Shown one piece after another: positions 1-11,059 of a DNA stretch of 64,000 bases (position 1 is the stretch's first letter; each line of letters opens with the position of its first letter). The DNA is taken from contig CM059582.1 in the NCBI GenBank assembly GCA_030407085.1, forward strand, positions 30,207,001 to 30,271,000. The letters are read 5' to 3'. The position numbers and the translations under genes are program-made. The stretch is from Trichopria drosophilae. Its lineage: Eukaryota > Arthropoda > Insecta > Hymenoptera > Diapriidae. Below the pieces are notes generated by a model. That model had not been told where the DNA came from. It did not search any database and worked only from the letters and a program-made list of their open reading frames with translations.

Positions 1-153
1 TAATCTAAAATTTTTTAGTGTCGGATGAACGATCGTGAAATGCGGTCTTATTTTTTCGCGTGATGAATGTCTACGACATGACATTCTGTCCGACATGATG
101 TTTTTTAAAAAACCAACAATTTTTATTGGTGACTATATAGATATATATTTTAT

Positions 154-173
154 TTTATTGTTTCTGTTTTATT
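154..173 (-). promoter_or_regulatory. Possible polyadenylation signals (two AATAAA, minus strand)
   Basis: Two TTTATT hexamers, which read AATAAA on the minus strand, lie at 154-159 and 168-173. They lie about 300 bp downstream of the last candidate exon of the minus-strand gene model. In AT-rich DNA this hexamer is common by chance, so the assignment rests only on its position. Confidence 0.2.
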
Positions 174-465
174 GATTGTGTAAAAAAATGAGTGTAACGA
201 ATTGCAGAATAAAAATTGTATCTTTGTCCACAGTTCTCAAGATGACGAGATAGATCGTTGAAACATCAACATCAATGTTGTTTTTTATTATTTTTTGACA
301 CGAAATGATTATACTACTCATTTTTATTTTGTCTGAAGCTGAAACACATCTTTTTAGAAAGATATCCGAGCTCAAAGCTTCATATCTTCGTACTCATGTC
401 ATTATTAAAACAGCCATATGAATGCACGAACGAATGAAGTTTTTTGATGACCGAAGTACACTTAC

Positions 466-1550
466 CTGACTGACTCCCTCAGTTTTGCTTTGATCAACTT
501 GAAATTTTGATACAACATATTCACCAATCTTCAATTTCCGCTACGAAAGTTTCCAACCTTGTTGAAAAATGTCAACTCTGGTAAGGTTGTACCTTAAAAT
601 ATTTCCCAACGTAAATGGAAACAGCAATTTTTAATCGGAGTTTCATGGATTTAAGTCCAATTCATATTCCAGAGTCTTCAAAATCAATATATAAAGAAGT
701 AATGTTTTGAGAGTGCTTCTTTAAAGTGACTGCGGTCATTCTTATGGATATTAGCCAAATATCGTTTCTTTTTTATTTTCAAAAGTGGAAATTGTAACCC
801 GAAGCTGTTCTCGGTGGTTACCGTGGAAGAGAAGGCGGTTTGCGGCTGTAGTAACGGGCACTGGCCTTAATCGGAGTTAACGATACGTACCACTGTTCGA
901 CGATCCAGCTGCGGCGTAAATTGGTATTTACGAGCTGCGGTCGTGTAAACCTCCTCCAATCTCGCGACCGCGAAAACGCTCCTCGTGTTTGATTGGAACT
1001 AATATCAAACGCAGCACTTTGGCTCTGCGGATTCCAGATGTAACTACAAATACTTACTGCTAGAATCGGAACGTCGATACTCCGGCAAATGTCTGGCAAT
1101 CTTAAACTATTAGTATCTACGAGGTGGCCTAAAACTTCCCATTCCATGTCTACCAACCTGGAAGTGGCTTCGTCATAAAGAGAAACGTCAATAAGATGAA
1201 ATTTAATACAAGTGACAACCATGACAACCCTAAGAGGTTTAATATTGATCGATAAGTAACTTTATAACTATTGCCTTGCTAAAAAAAAAAAAATTGCCCA
1301 TGGCTGTTATTCAAGTTTTTCACACTTCATGTCAAGCAAAATAATACATAAATGTTACCACAACATATTTAAGAATAATAAGATTAGATTTGATTCGAGT
1401 TTTACTTTGGGAGTAAAAGGTGCACAACCGATGCAGAATTTGCATTTTATCGTAGAATATGAAACACCGACTGCTCCGTAAAATTAGATCACGGTGCACC
1501 GTTGATGAGCGATCCCATTTAAATACTGCCCCAGGCTCCTGCCGCATAAT
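466..1550 (-). CDS. Candidate small spliced gene, possible OB-fold-like protein
   Basis: Three open blocks on the minus strand can be joined in phase. Block one begins at an ATG near 1547 and could end near 1467 at a weak donor. Block two runs about 1232 to 1059, from an AG after CCTCTT to a strong GTAAGTATT donor. Block three runs about 540 to 466 and ends at CAG|GTAAGTGT. The middle block contains SLYDEATSRLVD and GHLVDTNSL, and the third contains KIGEYVVSKFQV. This spacing resembles strands of small OB-fold proteins such as TEN1 or RPA3. The LVDMEW stretch also recalls COMM domains, so the family is unsettled. AATAAA signals on the same strand at 168-173 and 154-159 could end the transcript. 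I see phase agreement and donors; the function is inference, and no long domain match is claimed. The gene could be spurious or continue past the window edge. Confidence 0.25.
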
Positions 1551-1559
1551 CTTGATGAT

Positions 1560-3280
1560 TTATAATCGATGCTACGGGTCCATTCGTTTCATTATTCACT
1601 TGTAGCTTCAATAATAAATATTAACATCGTCTACTTCGCATTTCATTCTTCCTGCTACTGATGAGTAGGGGTTATATGACTAAAACTAACGAGAAATTAG
1701 CAATTTTGAATTTGTTACGATCTTAGGGATTTCATTAAAATGCTGCATAAAAAAGTAATAATTCCACTTGAAGCAGAAGTGATGAACATATTAATTATAA
1801 TATAATGTGGATTTTATTAGTCATACTCAAATTCAAATTCAGTAAACAAAATTACTATTTTTGTCTATTAATATAAGACATTTAAATCAAGCAGCTTTTT
1901 AAAGATGGCGATAATAAATGCTGCGGTAGCTTCTATGAAGAGATCCACAAGATTGATAATTTTGCAGCATGCTATTTAGTGATCGGTTTTAATCAAAATT
2001 AGAAAGAAATAAAATTCGAACAGATTGCCACTCGCAGTATTCCTTTATCGATTTTCTAACCAAGCGTGCGACCAGGATTCATTTAGGAGACTGGAGTCCG
2101 CTAGGATCCAATATACGACAGCTAGCTATAGGACGCCAATTGAATAGCCGTTTAATTAGGAAATCAGTTCGCCTCCACAAGAAACATGTAACCGGTGATG
2201 ATGCGGAACGGTCACACGTGCAACGATATATACGTTTTCCGATAGATTAACTTGGAAATGTATAACCGGACTTGGCACCCTTTGACATCGCGTAAGTCGC
2301 GGCTGATAAAGAAGAAGCGCAGGTCCGTTTCAATGGTGGCGAATGAGCTGAAATATCGCATGAAAATCGCGAGAAAATCGAGGTTAGAGCGGCTTTCCAG
2401 CCGGAACTAGTAGCTTGGATGATCTCCGGCGCCGGGTGTAAGCCCGGGGCGCTCCTTACGCGGAATAAGCGGGACTAAGATGAATATTCCATCTTAAATC
2501 CGTGCTGGAATCGCACCTAAGGAAATTCTACAGGATGGCATGAAAGTCCCTTCGGTTTTATTTCATTCGCGATTTACCAGAAACTGATGATGACATTTGA
2601 CTCACTTTACTTTTTCATCCATCTTCGACTAATTTTTACACGTTTCGTACTCTTCGTATTGTTCTGCATCTACTTTCCCGACCTACAATTACGATTTGTA
2701 GTTGTTTGTTTGATGCACTAATGAATAATTTAGTCTGTTTTTGCATTTTCGATAAAACATTGTTGTTAATGTTGTCGCTCGTGGTTATGCCCACAAGGAT
2801 GTTATGAAATTGCAGTGATTTAAAATACAAAATCAATTATCTCTGGATTTAATAAATAAAACGTTATTATTAATTGTAACTGTCCCGGAAAACCAAAAGT
2901 CGACTGTGAAAGTCGACTATGAATGTCCCGGTAATAGTTTACTTTAAGTCAACTAAATCCGCGGTTGATTATAAAGTCCACTTAATGTTGACTTTTATTG
3001 AGACATTTTTTATGGCAGACTTTGAATCGACTCTCCGTTGTCTAGAGATCTTTATTAAACGATAATGTAAATTCATCTTGTTGCATCATTGTGATAATTA
3101 TAATATTTTTAATTTCTTTTTAGTGTCCGACTCGTTCTTTGCATTCTAGAGATTCTTCAAAATCATAATTTCCCTATAGCAGGAAGAAATATTTCTCCAG
3201 GTCTTTTTTTAAACATAATTACATTTTTCTTTCTTACACCTGTATTAGGATGTTATAAATATAATCAATTCCAAAAATGG
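1560..3280. other. No gene seen; GC-richer patch at 2040-2560
   Basis: I see no coding signal here. The section 2040-2560 is clearly richer in G, C and CpG than its surroundings and has the look of unique, possibly conserved noncoding DNA. At 2896-2920 the octamer AGTCGACT, itself a palindrome, occurs twice about 13 bp apart between two GTCCCGG words. I cannot assign this small repeat to any element. Confidence 0.4.
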
Positions 3281-3289
3281 CGTACATGT

Positions 3290-5261
3290 GACCAATACAT
3301 TGTTAAAAATCATTCCGTTTGCAAAACATGCTAATCGCGTCTTTTTTTCTTCGCAGCAATCGCGTTTTTTGCCATTGAAACGAGCAATGTTGACCATTTC
3401 AAAAGATACTAATCGCGTTCTTTTGCTCAGTTTTAAAAAACAAAATGACGGCTTTAATATGGTGTCTGCAAGTTGTCATTTTGCATTTTGTGGCACAAAT
3501 ATCGAGTATTTGACCGTGTAACGGTTGAAATCATTAAGAATTGGGATGACAATCTAATTATTATCATTTGTGAATACCTAATCTCATCATGATTTATTCA
3601 TAACCTCAAATTAGTTACAAGGGTTTTTATCGATTTTTTGTTAGATTTTCATTCAATTTTTCACTTTTACGTATCATTACGTACGTGTAAAATTGAAAAC
3701 TACTATATACGATTGTGACCTAACAGTGATTGGTACATAACCTAAAAATTTGGTGCAGCACATCTTGTGCTCATTGCTACCTGGTACTATGACGTTTGTA
3801 GATTTAATAAACGTGAATAGCAGAGTAAATACATCGATCCGATAATGCCTAATTTCAAAATCGTTAATTCCTGATGATAAATAGGCCGGGGAACAAAGTT
3901 CCAAAAATCAAAATCCCGAAAGGCTAAAATTTTGAAGTTGCGTGAGTCCAGAGTATATTAATTTGCTTTCTTTTTGCCAAATTTTCAGATACAAAGTGAA
4001 TAAAATCACATTGGAGCAATGCTATATCGAAATTTTGGCCTTTCGGGGAGTGTTGATTTTATGAACTTTGTTCTCCGGCCGATAAATAGAATACATTACC
4101 TAGACATCACTAATTCACAACAATTTACATCACGTTGATTAGCCGTCAATTCATATTTTGCCGTTGTCCGACTCTTACCACAGAATGTAAACGCTATTCG
4201 GAGAGTCATTTTTTTTCCTATTTTTTAATATTTTTTAAATTCCGTTTGTATTTTTTCAATTTTTAACATTTTCTTTTATTCTTTCATTTTGGTAATATTT
4301 TTTTATATTGGATTTTTCCAAGAAATGACAACGGTGCATGAAGTCAATCGTAATATGGTAATTCTAAGTAACTTTATGAAATAATTTGAAGCGCACCTTG
4401 CAAAAATTTTTATTACATTCTGAACAATAAGATGGTCATCTTTCACACATGTCACCAGAACAATATCGTTTTGACTCTTCATTTTTGACAATGTGGGTTT
4501 CCAAAGGTTTTTTAGGTTTTCTTTGTATATAATCTGTGGTATCACTTAAAGCGAAGTTTATTCTGATATTCGATTTTATTAAGCTTACAAACGTTATAGT
4601 ACAATGTAGGAATGCACACATAATTGTCGTTCTGTACTGAATTCTTAGATTATATGCCGATTATTGAGAATAAGTCACAATCGTATTCGGTCATTTTCAA
4701 TTTCACGCGTAAATAACATGAAAACTTCAAAACTTGAGTGAAAATTAGAAAAAAGTCCATTGAATATGTCTAATGTGAAGTTATGAATAAATAATAATAA
4801 GATTAGGTATTCACATATGATAATAATTACTTTTTCATCCCAATTCTTCATGATTTCAACCTTTACGTGGTTAAATAATCGATAATTGTGTGGGAAAAAT
4901 CAAAATTATAACTTGCCGACGCCATTTTGAAGCCGCCATTTTGTTTTTTGAAAAATCCCAAGGGAGAAGAAAGGGCTGAGCAATAAGATGCGATTAATAT
5001 TTTTTTAAATAGTTAGCCCTCTTCAATGTCAAAAAACGCGATTGCGAAGAAACGTAAAAAAAAAATCAGGATTTTTTTAAAAGAAATGATCATAACTGTT
5101 TTCTTTGAAATTGCCCGCTGATTTCTATCACGGCATTTGAAAGAGTAGGTCCGAATCTATCGATTTTGACTTATTTGAATGTTTTCTAACGACATTTGAA
5201 ACAAAAACTGTAGCGTGAAAGTTCTGTCCAAATTCCGGACTTTTGGGACGAAAAGGGTTAA
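3290..5261. mobile_element. Long inverted-repeat (foldback) element, possibly piggyBac-like at its right end
   Basis: The left arm (about 3290-3850) is the diverged reverse complement of the right arm (about 4540-5110). Shared blocks include the segment around 3350-3440 matching 4990-5070, and the stretch around 3515-3620 matching 4770-4870, which reads GGTTGAAATCATTAAGAATT in one arm and nearly the same in the other. A second shared section has ACGATTGTGAC in both arms. No transposase is encoded; the short ORFs in the arms arise from the repeat. The right end beyond the arm finishes in AAAAGGGTTAA (about 5251-5261), like the TTAA-CCC ends of piggyBac-type elements. The matching left end is not visible, so the left side is truncated or lies inside diverged sequence. 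Confidence 0.6.
3884..4080. mobile_element. 197-bp MITE with 8-bp target duplication (hAT-like)
   Basis: The element starts GGCCGGGGAACAAAGTTC and ends with the reverse complement of GGCCGGAGAACAAAGTTC. The inverted match continues inward through a shared CGAAAGGC block, giving roughly 50-bp arms. It is flanked on both sides by a perfect direct repeat GATAAATA (3876-3883 and 4081-4088). An 8-bp duplication is usual for hAT-superfamily elements and also for P-type elements, so the superfamily is inferred. It carries no ORF and must have moved by a transposase supplied in trans. It sits inside the larger foldback element between 3.3 and 5.3 kb, so it inserted after that element was in place. 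Confidence 0.8.
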
Positions 5262-6389
5262 CATACGATGTAAGAATGATATAATACGGAATGCCTTGTT
5301 TTTTACATACGTTGTTTTCTTATTTAATTGAGATTTTAAATAAATCAAAGACGGAAGGAATACTCCAATCATTGAAAGATACAAATATGCAAAGTTCAAA
5401 AGAAGCAAATAACTTACGTACTTCAAATAATACCTTAAAAGACCTCAATGTGTATATCGGTTATAATAACAAATGGATTCTTTTAGACCAAGTAACATTT
5501 GGGTTTTATTCAGTGATATCTTTTATACATTATACTCTTTTACACAAAAAATGTTGTTACGATTGCTTTCTTTGATAACCGAAGTCCAAAAAATGTTAAT
5601 ATTGTACAGACAGAAAATGATTCACAGATTTAGCAAAACTCAGATTTTGCTGCACAATCTTCTATTATATTTTATCTTTTATTCACAGCAACATCATGAA
5701 TCTTAACTTAATACAGTTCGGAACTTTAGGTGCTATGCAATCTTTGAGATTTTTAAAATATGTAAGACATATATATTTTACAATCTGATATTAAGCTCAG
5801 AAAGAAAATGATCCGTCACTTTATTTGCTTAAATAGTATTATGTTACTTAACATCGCAGAAAGTTGCTTAGAAACAGTATTCGAAATTTTATTTTACTAT
5901 ATGTTTTGTGGAGACTCGCGTTTCGTGTAATTTATTTTTGTGTCATCTTTCTTTACGCAGTTACAGCAACATTAATTAAAACCATGACATTATTATGAAG
6001 AGTAATATCCATTCTCGCATCATTTACTTTTCCTTTTATTCTTATACTTCTTTCCCTCTTGGAAAATTTAACTCATATGTGTCACGAAATATTATTTTTC
6101 AAAAATTTCAACTACAATTGCAAATACAATTTTCTAAAAAGCAAAGTGGAGTCGATATATATTTTACGATGCTTACATCAATCAATTCCCATTAATTTGG
6201 ATTTAAAAATGTATCGTTTGCTTTGATAATTGAACTGTATTTCTCTGATTTTGTCATGAAGTCAAATCGTATGTTCTCTATGCTAGTTAATTTACTTTGA
6301 TGAAAAAATATTACAAATTAGTTGTTTATTTAGAAGCGTATATATTAATTTTAAGAAAATTCTTACTACGCACAGGTCGAATAAAACAG
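5262..6389. other. AT-rich stretch, nothing recognised
   Basis: Open frames of 66-94 codons occur on the plus strand (for example 5291-5575). Their residues are rich in K, I, L, F and Y as expected from AT-rich noncoding DNA, with no motif, no splice context and no repeat partner that I can see elsewhere in the window. Confidence 0.4.
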
Positions 6390-6390
6390 C

Positions 6391-6630
6391 GTTGGTTGTT
6401 TTGAAGTCGGTTACATTAAATGACACTTGATCAGCCAACCGCAGCGGAAATTGATTGGCTATTCAACCGAACTCGATTGATCAGTTCCACTTGATTGCGC
6501 CATCCGTTGGATACATATAAAGAGAGATTAAGGAAAATGTTTTCCGTCATCTAAAAACCCACAGAAAATAAAGAAATTAATTACTCAGAAATTTGTCTAA
6601 CTTATTGTTATCATTTCATTGTACGCGACA
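6391..6630 (+). mobile_element. Possible Ty1/copia-type LTR, solo or truncated
   Basis: The block has the order of parts expected in a plus-strand LTR: a start near GTTGGTTG (TGTTG is usual for copia LTRs), a TATA box at 6516-6522 (TATAAAG), AATAAA at 6567-6572, a T-rich tail, and an end GCGACA at 6625-6630 followed by GGTTAC. Insect copia elements end in CA followed by GGTTA, the start of a primer-binding site matching the initiator methionine tRNA. The sequence after GGTTAC no longer follows that site, and no second LTR or gag-pol frame is present. It could therefore be a solo LTR or a 5' fragment. No clear target duplication supports it. Confidence 0.35.
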
Positions 6631-7070
6631 GGTTACAAATGACGTTATAAAGCCATGAAGTAATATTTTAAATCTTAACGTTTCGATTTGTAATTTTATT
6701 AAGTGTTATTTATGTTTTCACCAAATACGTATTTCCAAATATTTTCTTTTAACTTGTAATGTGGCCACATTTTCAAGGTATTTAATGTACAATTTAATAT
6801 GAAAAGAGCTTATCAGATTTGTGGTTAATGAAGATTTCATACCTTTAACCGTATTTCAAGTTTTAAACACTAGTGGAACTGTCTGGTTTCCACGCTATTT
6901 CATGAATGATCTTAACGATCATTTTGAAATTATAATTGTATTTTCAACAAATGTATTAAATTCATAGTATTTTTAAATAATTTAAATTGGTCCAATACCC
7001 GTATAGGAGATTGAAATCCCATTTGGTTTATCAATTTCACATAAGACAATCATTTTCTGGAGGTCAATAA

Positions 7071-7515
7071 ATTTTATTCTAACATAGTTCTTTTGGAGCG
7101 AAAAAAGATACTTTGTAATGAAGGTTGTAATATGGTCATATTATAATTTACGGTCTTGAAGTGTCCTCTCCGTCGATAAAAAAAAAGTTCGGAAGCGACC
7201 ATGTTAATATCCAAAATCGAAGGTTCGTTTTTTGACACCAGAGTTGTTCTATTTGCTTTAATTCTTTTCGTCACGAAAATCCGAAAGTTGGACGTAACTT
7301 TTCTTTCAAAAGCTTTTAAAAAAATTGAAATAACTGAAAGTCGATTATTTTGGACCTCGTCTTCCGAATCCCATCATCACCACCTGTCGATAATTTTAAA
7401 CAGAAAATTGTTTTTTTAATCACAATGCTCCATTGTTTTTAACCGTTACGTGGCCAAATATAATCGATATTTGTACAAGGAAATCCAAAATTATAACTTG
7501 GAGGCGATATTACAT
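7071..7515. repeat. Diverged relative of the 3.3-5.3 kb foldback arm
   Basis: The part at 7437-7515 (ACGTGGCCAAATA, then AATCGATA, then AAAATTATAACTTG) aligns by eye with 4865-4925 of the earlier foldback (ACGTGGTTAAATA, AATCGATA, AAAATTATAACTTG) in the same orientation. A looser match runs outward to about 7290, where ATCCGAAAGTTGGACGTAAC recalls the reverse complement of 5215-5245. The second arm of this copy is not present, so it is a partial insertion. Confidence 0.45.
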
Positions 7516-7539
7516 TATAGGTTAGCAATTGCTACTCAG

Positions 7540-9130
7540 TTAAGTTTAATTTGAGAGACTAAATAGTCTGCTCTAACACCTGACCATCCTTCAAGTGGGA
7601 AATTTCGGTGGATTAAATTCATAATTTTTTAAAGAGTGCTCGCCACATTTTCGAAAGTGTATAACATGTTGGGTGAAAGTGACCACGTTTCTCAAAATAA
7701 GTCGCACGAATTCCGATTCCAAGTGAGCACGCCGTAGTTGCACGACGATGTTCTTCAGTAGAGAGTAGAAACTCGAGCGCGCAAAACGCCGCACGAATTA
7801 AGCACCCACGTAATTTCTGGCTTTTGTAGGTAAGTACACAGCAGTCGTTCGCTATGTGTCAGCCTACTTCCACTCGGATAAATACGCTTAATTAGCGGTG
7901 TCATCTCCGGATACGGCAAGAAAATAAACTGGCGTAATTCATGCGCTCTACGTTGTCGTCTCCTTGAGGCTTTTACCTTTTTTGCATTTATCCCACTGTT
8001 CTATTTACAGTACCATAACTGCGCAGTTACGGGAAAAAAGCAACTGTGGAAAGTAAAGTTATAAGAAGGATTCACTGAACTGCGTGGAAATCCTTTAATT
8101 GAGTTGTGTTCAACTCACCCGTACTTCGCTCGACTTCATCACAGTTTTCTTTAGTTTCTTTTGCGATACCGATGCCAATAAATTCGTTATTCTTGGTTCT
8201 CTGAGCCGATAATCAGTATTGATTTGTTTTTTCAAAATAAATATTAATCTACAAGACTTTGAGTGTTACCAAATCAATTTTCAGATGTCAAAAAATTGTG
8301 TAGATGAAAATTCCTACAAGCTTAGGGTCGCTTGATATTCCATGTCAACTTGATGGTCTCCCAGTGGTCGCCTGACACGCACCATGATATAAACGCGGAT
8401 CTCGTGTAGTCGACCAAAATCAACATCGAAGAGCACTGGGGCGCATGATTCGATTTTCCCTTATCGTACTATGACGCCCTGTGTTTTTCCGTCAAACTTG
8501 CGTAAGACGAGTGCCCATCTGGCCATGTTTTCCCAACGAGGGGATTTTGTTCACCCCATATTTCTTGCACTTCGGTGGCACTTAATGAAAGATACGAATT
8601 CATTAAGTTCTAACGCTTATTGAATTAGTCAGTAATAAAGTTTTAATGAAACGTAATGTCTTGTTTTCCTATTTGACATTCCTGCAGCTAAAATTGCGTC
8701 ATTGTTTGGAGGAGGCTATCGGAAATGAAAACAATTTTAATAAAGCCAGGGGATTGGATTTAATAAAATGGCTTACGTCAAAGGTGGTGCATTCTTAAAC
8801 AAGAGCTGGCGAAGGTATTTGTTTAGAATAACGAGGTCGACGCATTGAGATGTAACTATATCTACGCGATACTCGAGGCGACATTTGCGCGGTTGACGAT
8901 ACAGCTTCTTCCGTTACGCGCCATTGCCCCCGACAGAGGCACTTTATCAACACGAGCCTCACTCTCCGGAGACTTGACAAACTTCGGTTAATCGTCTTGC
9001 TTGCCCTGGGACGACGAAAAGATCTCTTATAGCTTCACTTTTTCAAAAAGTCCAAAGAGAGCATTACACGCTGAAATTTCAGCGCGTCGTAATATAAGAC
9101 GTCATTTCAGGTCGATGGTGAACATTTGAT
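7540..9130. other. GC-richer unique region without a gene call
   Basis: From about 7540 to 9130 the sequence is less AT-rich, contains many CpGs and has no internal repeat that I can find. Open frames of 61-67 codons on the minus strand (7591-7794 and 8795-8980) have mixed composition but no motif I recognise and no compatible splice series. It may be conserved noncoding DNA. A splice-like junction occurs at 7820-7835 and is listed separately. Confidence 0.35.
7815..7836 (+). other. Abutting 3'/5' splice-site-like sequence (candidate recursive splice point)
   Basis: The plus strand reads CTGGCTTTTGTAG directly followed by GTAAGTAC. A pyrimidine-rich 3' splice site joined to a consensus 5' splice site with no exon between is the form of the ratchet points described in long Drosophila introns. 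Chance occurrence cannot be excluded; transcript data are absent. Confidence 0.25.
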
Positions 9131-10180
9131 CACTCATGAGTGATCTTGGCAAATTCGCCACCTATTTTTGACATCATCTTGAGTAATGAGCAGAAAACGT
9201 GACGAAATGATATATTAGTAGGTTTCTATTTATCTTTACATTTTTAGCGAACGTGACGAAGGAAACTTTGCTCGAAATCCACTAAGTCCGTCTTTTCTTG
9301 AAACGACGCGAGTGTTAGCCGTATTTTGCCTGGATTAACACAACCAACCACTGGGTTCGAAACTCATCCTCTCGTAAACAAAGCTTGCGAAAATCGCCTC
9401 TTTCGTAACTTAGACTATCTCTTTCTTTCTTGCCAAATTCTCACTATTCTTATACACTTTCATCCACTTTCCTCTGTCTTACGGTTGCTATTTTAAGACT
9501 CTTAAGAAATTTCTTTCGATATTAATATTTTGCTCTTTTTCTCTTCATAAAAACACATGACCTTCACTTCAGTGTCATCCGAAACTAAAATTAAACACTT
9601 TAAGACTATTAGAGGAGCGCATTTTTTATACTTTAATGCATAAGATAATGGGTTGATTCAATTAATAAATACTGTATGAATGAAGGTATATTTAATAAAT
9701 TACTTTTCTTCGAAAACAAAATAATTTTGATATGTTTACAATAAAGTAATCAAATGTTCCGGAAACATTAGAACTGAAAAACAATCCAAGTTTATCTCTT
9801 CCGCAGTCTAATTTCATGTCTGCTGCTTGTGTATCTTTCCAAAGTTTAGAAAGGAACATCTAACTATAATTCCTTCTCCCGAGACAAGACTGCAAAATCT
9901 CACAACACGATCAAAGCTCGTTTTCGATTTGTCCTCGTCAACCCTGATTTACAATCTGCGCCCCCGCCACTATTCGTAGCTTTGCGACTCTTCAAGGCAC
10001 TTGAAAAAAGAATCACATAAAACTTTATAGGTTCTCAGCTGACGAAAATAAAAAGGAGCGAAACTAAGGTATGAAAAAAGGAAACGTTATGAAAAGGTAA
10101 AGAAGTAGAAGGCTTAAGAAGTGAGGATTGGAGCTAAAATAGTCGCAGATTATCAGAAGATTTTTGCCAAGAGTTGATTC
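9131..10180. other. No gene seen
   Basis: The sequence is mixed AT-rich with short pyrimidine-rich runs around 9420-9560. No repeat partner, RNA gene or coding pattern was found. Confidence 0.4.
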
Positions 10181-10660
10181 TTCCACGGGGCCTAGGGTTT
10201 TCTGTTTCGTTCCTTTGGGTAAAAGAGCGAGAGCCACTCACGGGAGCTTATTTGAAGTACGAACAATGAAGGATAACGCATTGTCCAGCGTCGGGATAGT
10301 TAAAACTTGTCCCATAATTACTCTCATTTAGTGACACCCATGCTGGTCCGCTCGGAGATACCTCACCCTCCCTTGCTGACGTCGCCGTTGCCGCCAACGT
10401 CGTTCTCTGGAGACTGTGCTACGCGTAAGGGTAATCCTCGCTAACGGCTACTTTATCATAATGTTCTACGTGTGTTTCCCTACTGCTTCCCTACGCGCGA
10501 GTTATTTTACGGCTGCGAAGTCGGCGAGTGCGGATTTACTTGGTTTTCGAAAATTATTAAATAAGTTTATAACGATTAAATGGGAGTTGCTGGTTCCCTA
10601 TGTGCGAATCGCGTATTACAAGGATCTAATGAGAAGGCTAACTTCTGGATACCCATAGTG
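10180..10660. other. GC-richer patch with an 80-codon plus-strand frame
   Basis: CpG-containing sequence such as GTCGCCGTTGCCGCCAACGT (10381-10400) stands out from the flanks. A plus-strand frame from 10416 to 10658 is open for 80 codons, but the product has no recognisable feature apart from a hydrophobic start, and no TATA or splice context fixes it. I treat it as noncoding unless conservation shows otherwise. Confidence 0.3.
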
Positions 10661-10822
10661 GAAACTCTAATGGATAATCATTATTATCTGATTACATGAA
10701 ATGATAAGAATAGTACATGGTCCCAAAAACTGGAACAATGATACCGTCTGACGTTTATAGGATTTACTACTTATGATGGAACCATCGAAACTTATACATT
10801 TTAGTTACACCTACATCAGTAA

Positions 10823-10960
10823 CCTAAGTAGTCATAGTCAGCATAGATTGTACGGACTGTTACTACTTACAAGATGGCGCATACTGTTACTACTTAGAAG
10901 ACGGCGCGTACTGTTATTACTTATAACACGGCGCGTACTGTTACTACTTACAATAATGCA
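10823..10960 (+). repeat. 27-bp tandem repeat of the ACTGTTACTACTTA motif
   Basis: Three full units (10856-10882, 10883-10909, 10910-10936) and a fourth partial unit start at 10937. Each starts ACTGTT(A)CTACTTA, and the first three end in GATGGCGC, GACGGCGC or CACGGCGC. An inverted copy of the motif (TAAGTAGTCA) lies just upstream at about 10825. The 27-bp period gives a repetitive Leu-rich frame (LLLLTR..ILLLLRR) that is a by-product of the repeat. The motif is the same one dispersed through the rest of the window. Confidence 0.85.
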
Positions 10961-11059
10961 TTGTACGATGTATATGCTGAATGTTACAGCATTTTGTGAT
11001 TGGTTGATAAGTCCAATTTAGAGGTATGGAAAAATACAGCAGGAGCAGTTTTATTCCTG

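Noticed and set aside
2885..3000. AGTCGACT double palindrome near GTCCCGG words
   Set aside because: Too short and without a partner elsewhere in the window to call an element.
9340..9375. GGTTCGAAACTC-like word suggesting a tRNA T-arm
   Set aside because: No acceptor stem, D-arm or anticodon arm can be placed around it; no tRNA gene was found anywhere in the window.
10773..11021. Leu-rich repeat-like protein (LLLLTR..ILLLLRR)
   Set aside because: It is the translation of the 27-bp tandem DNA repeat.
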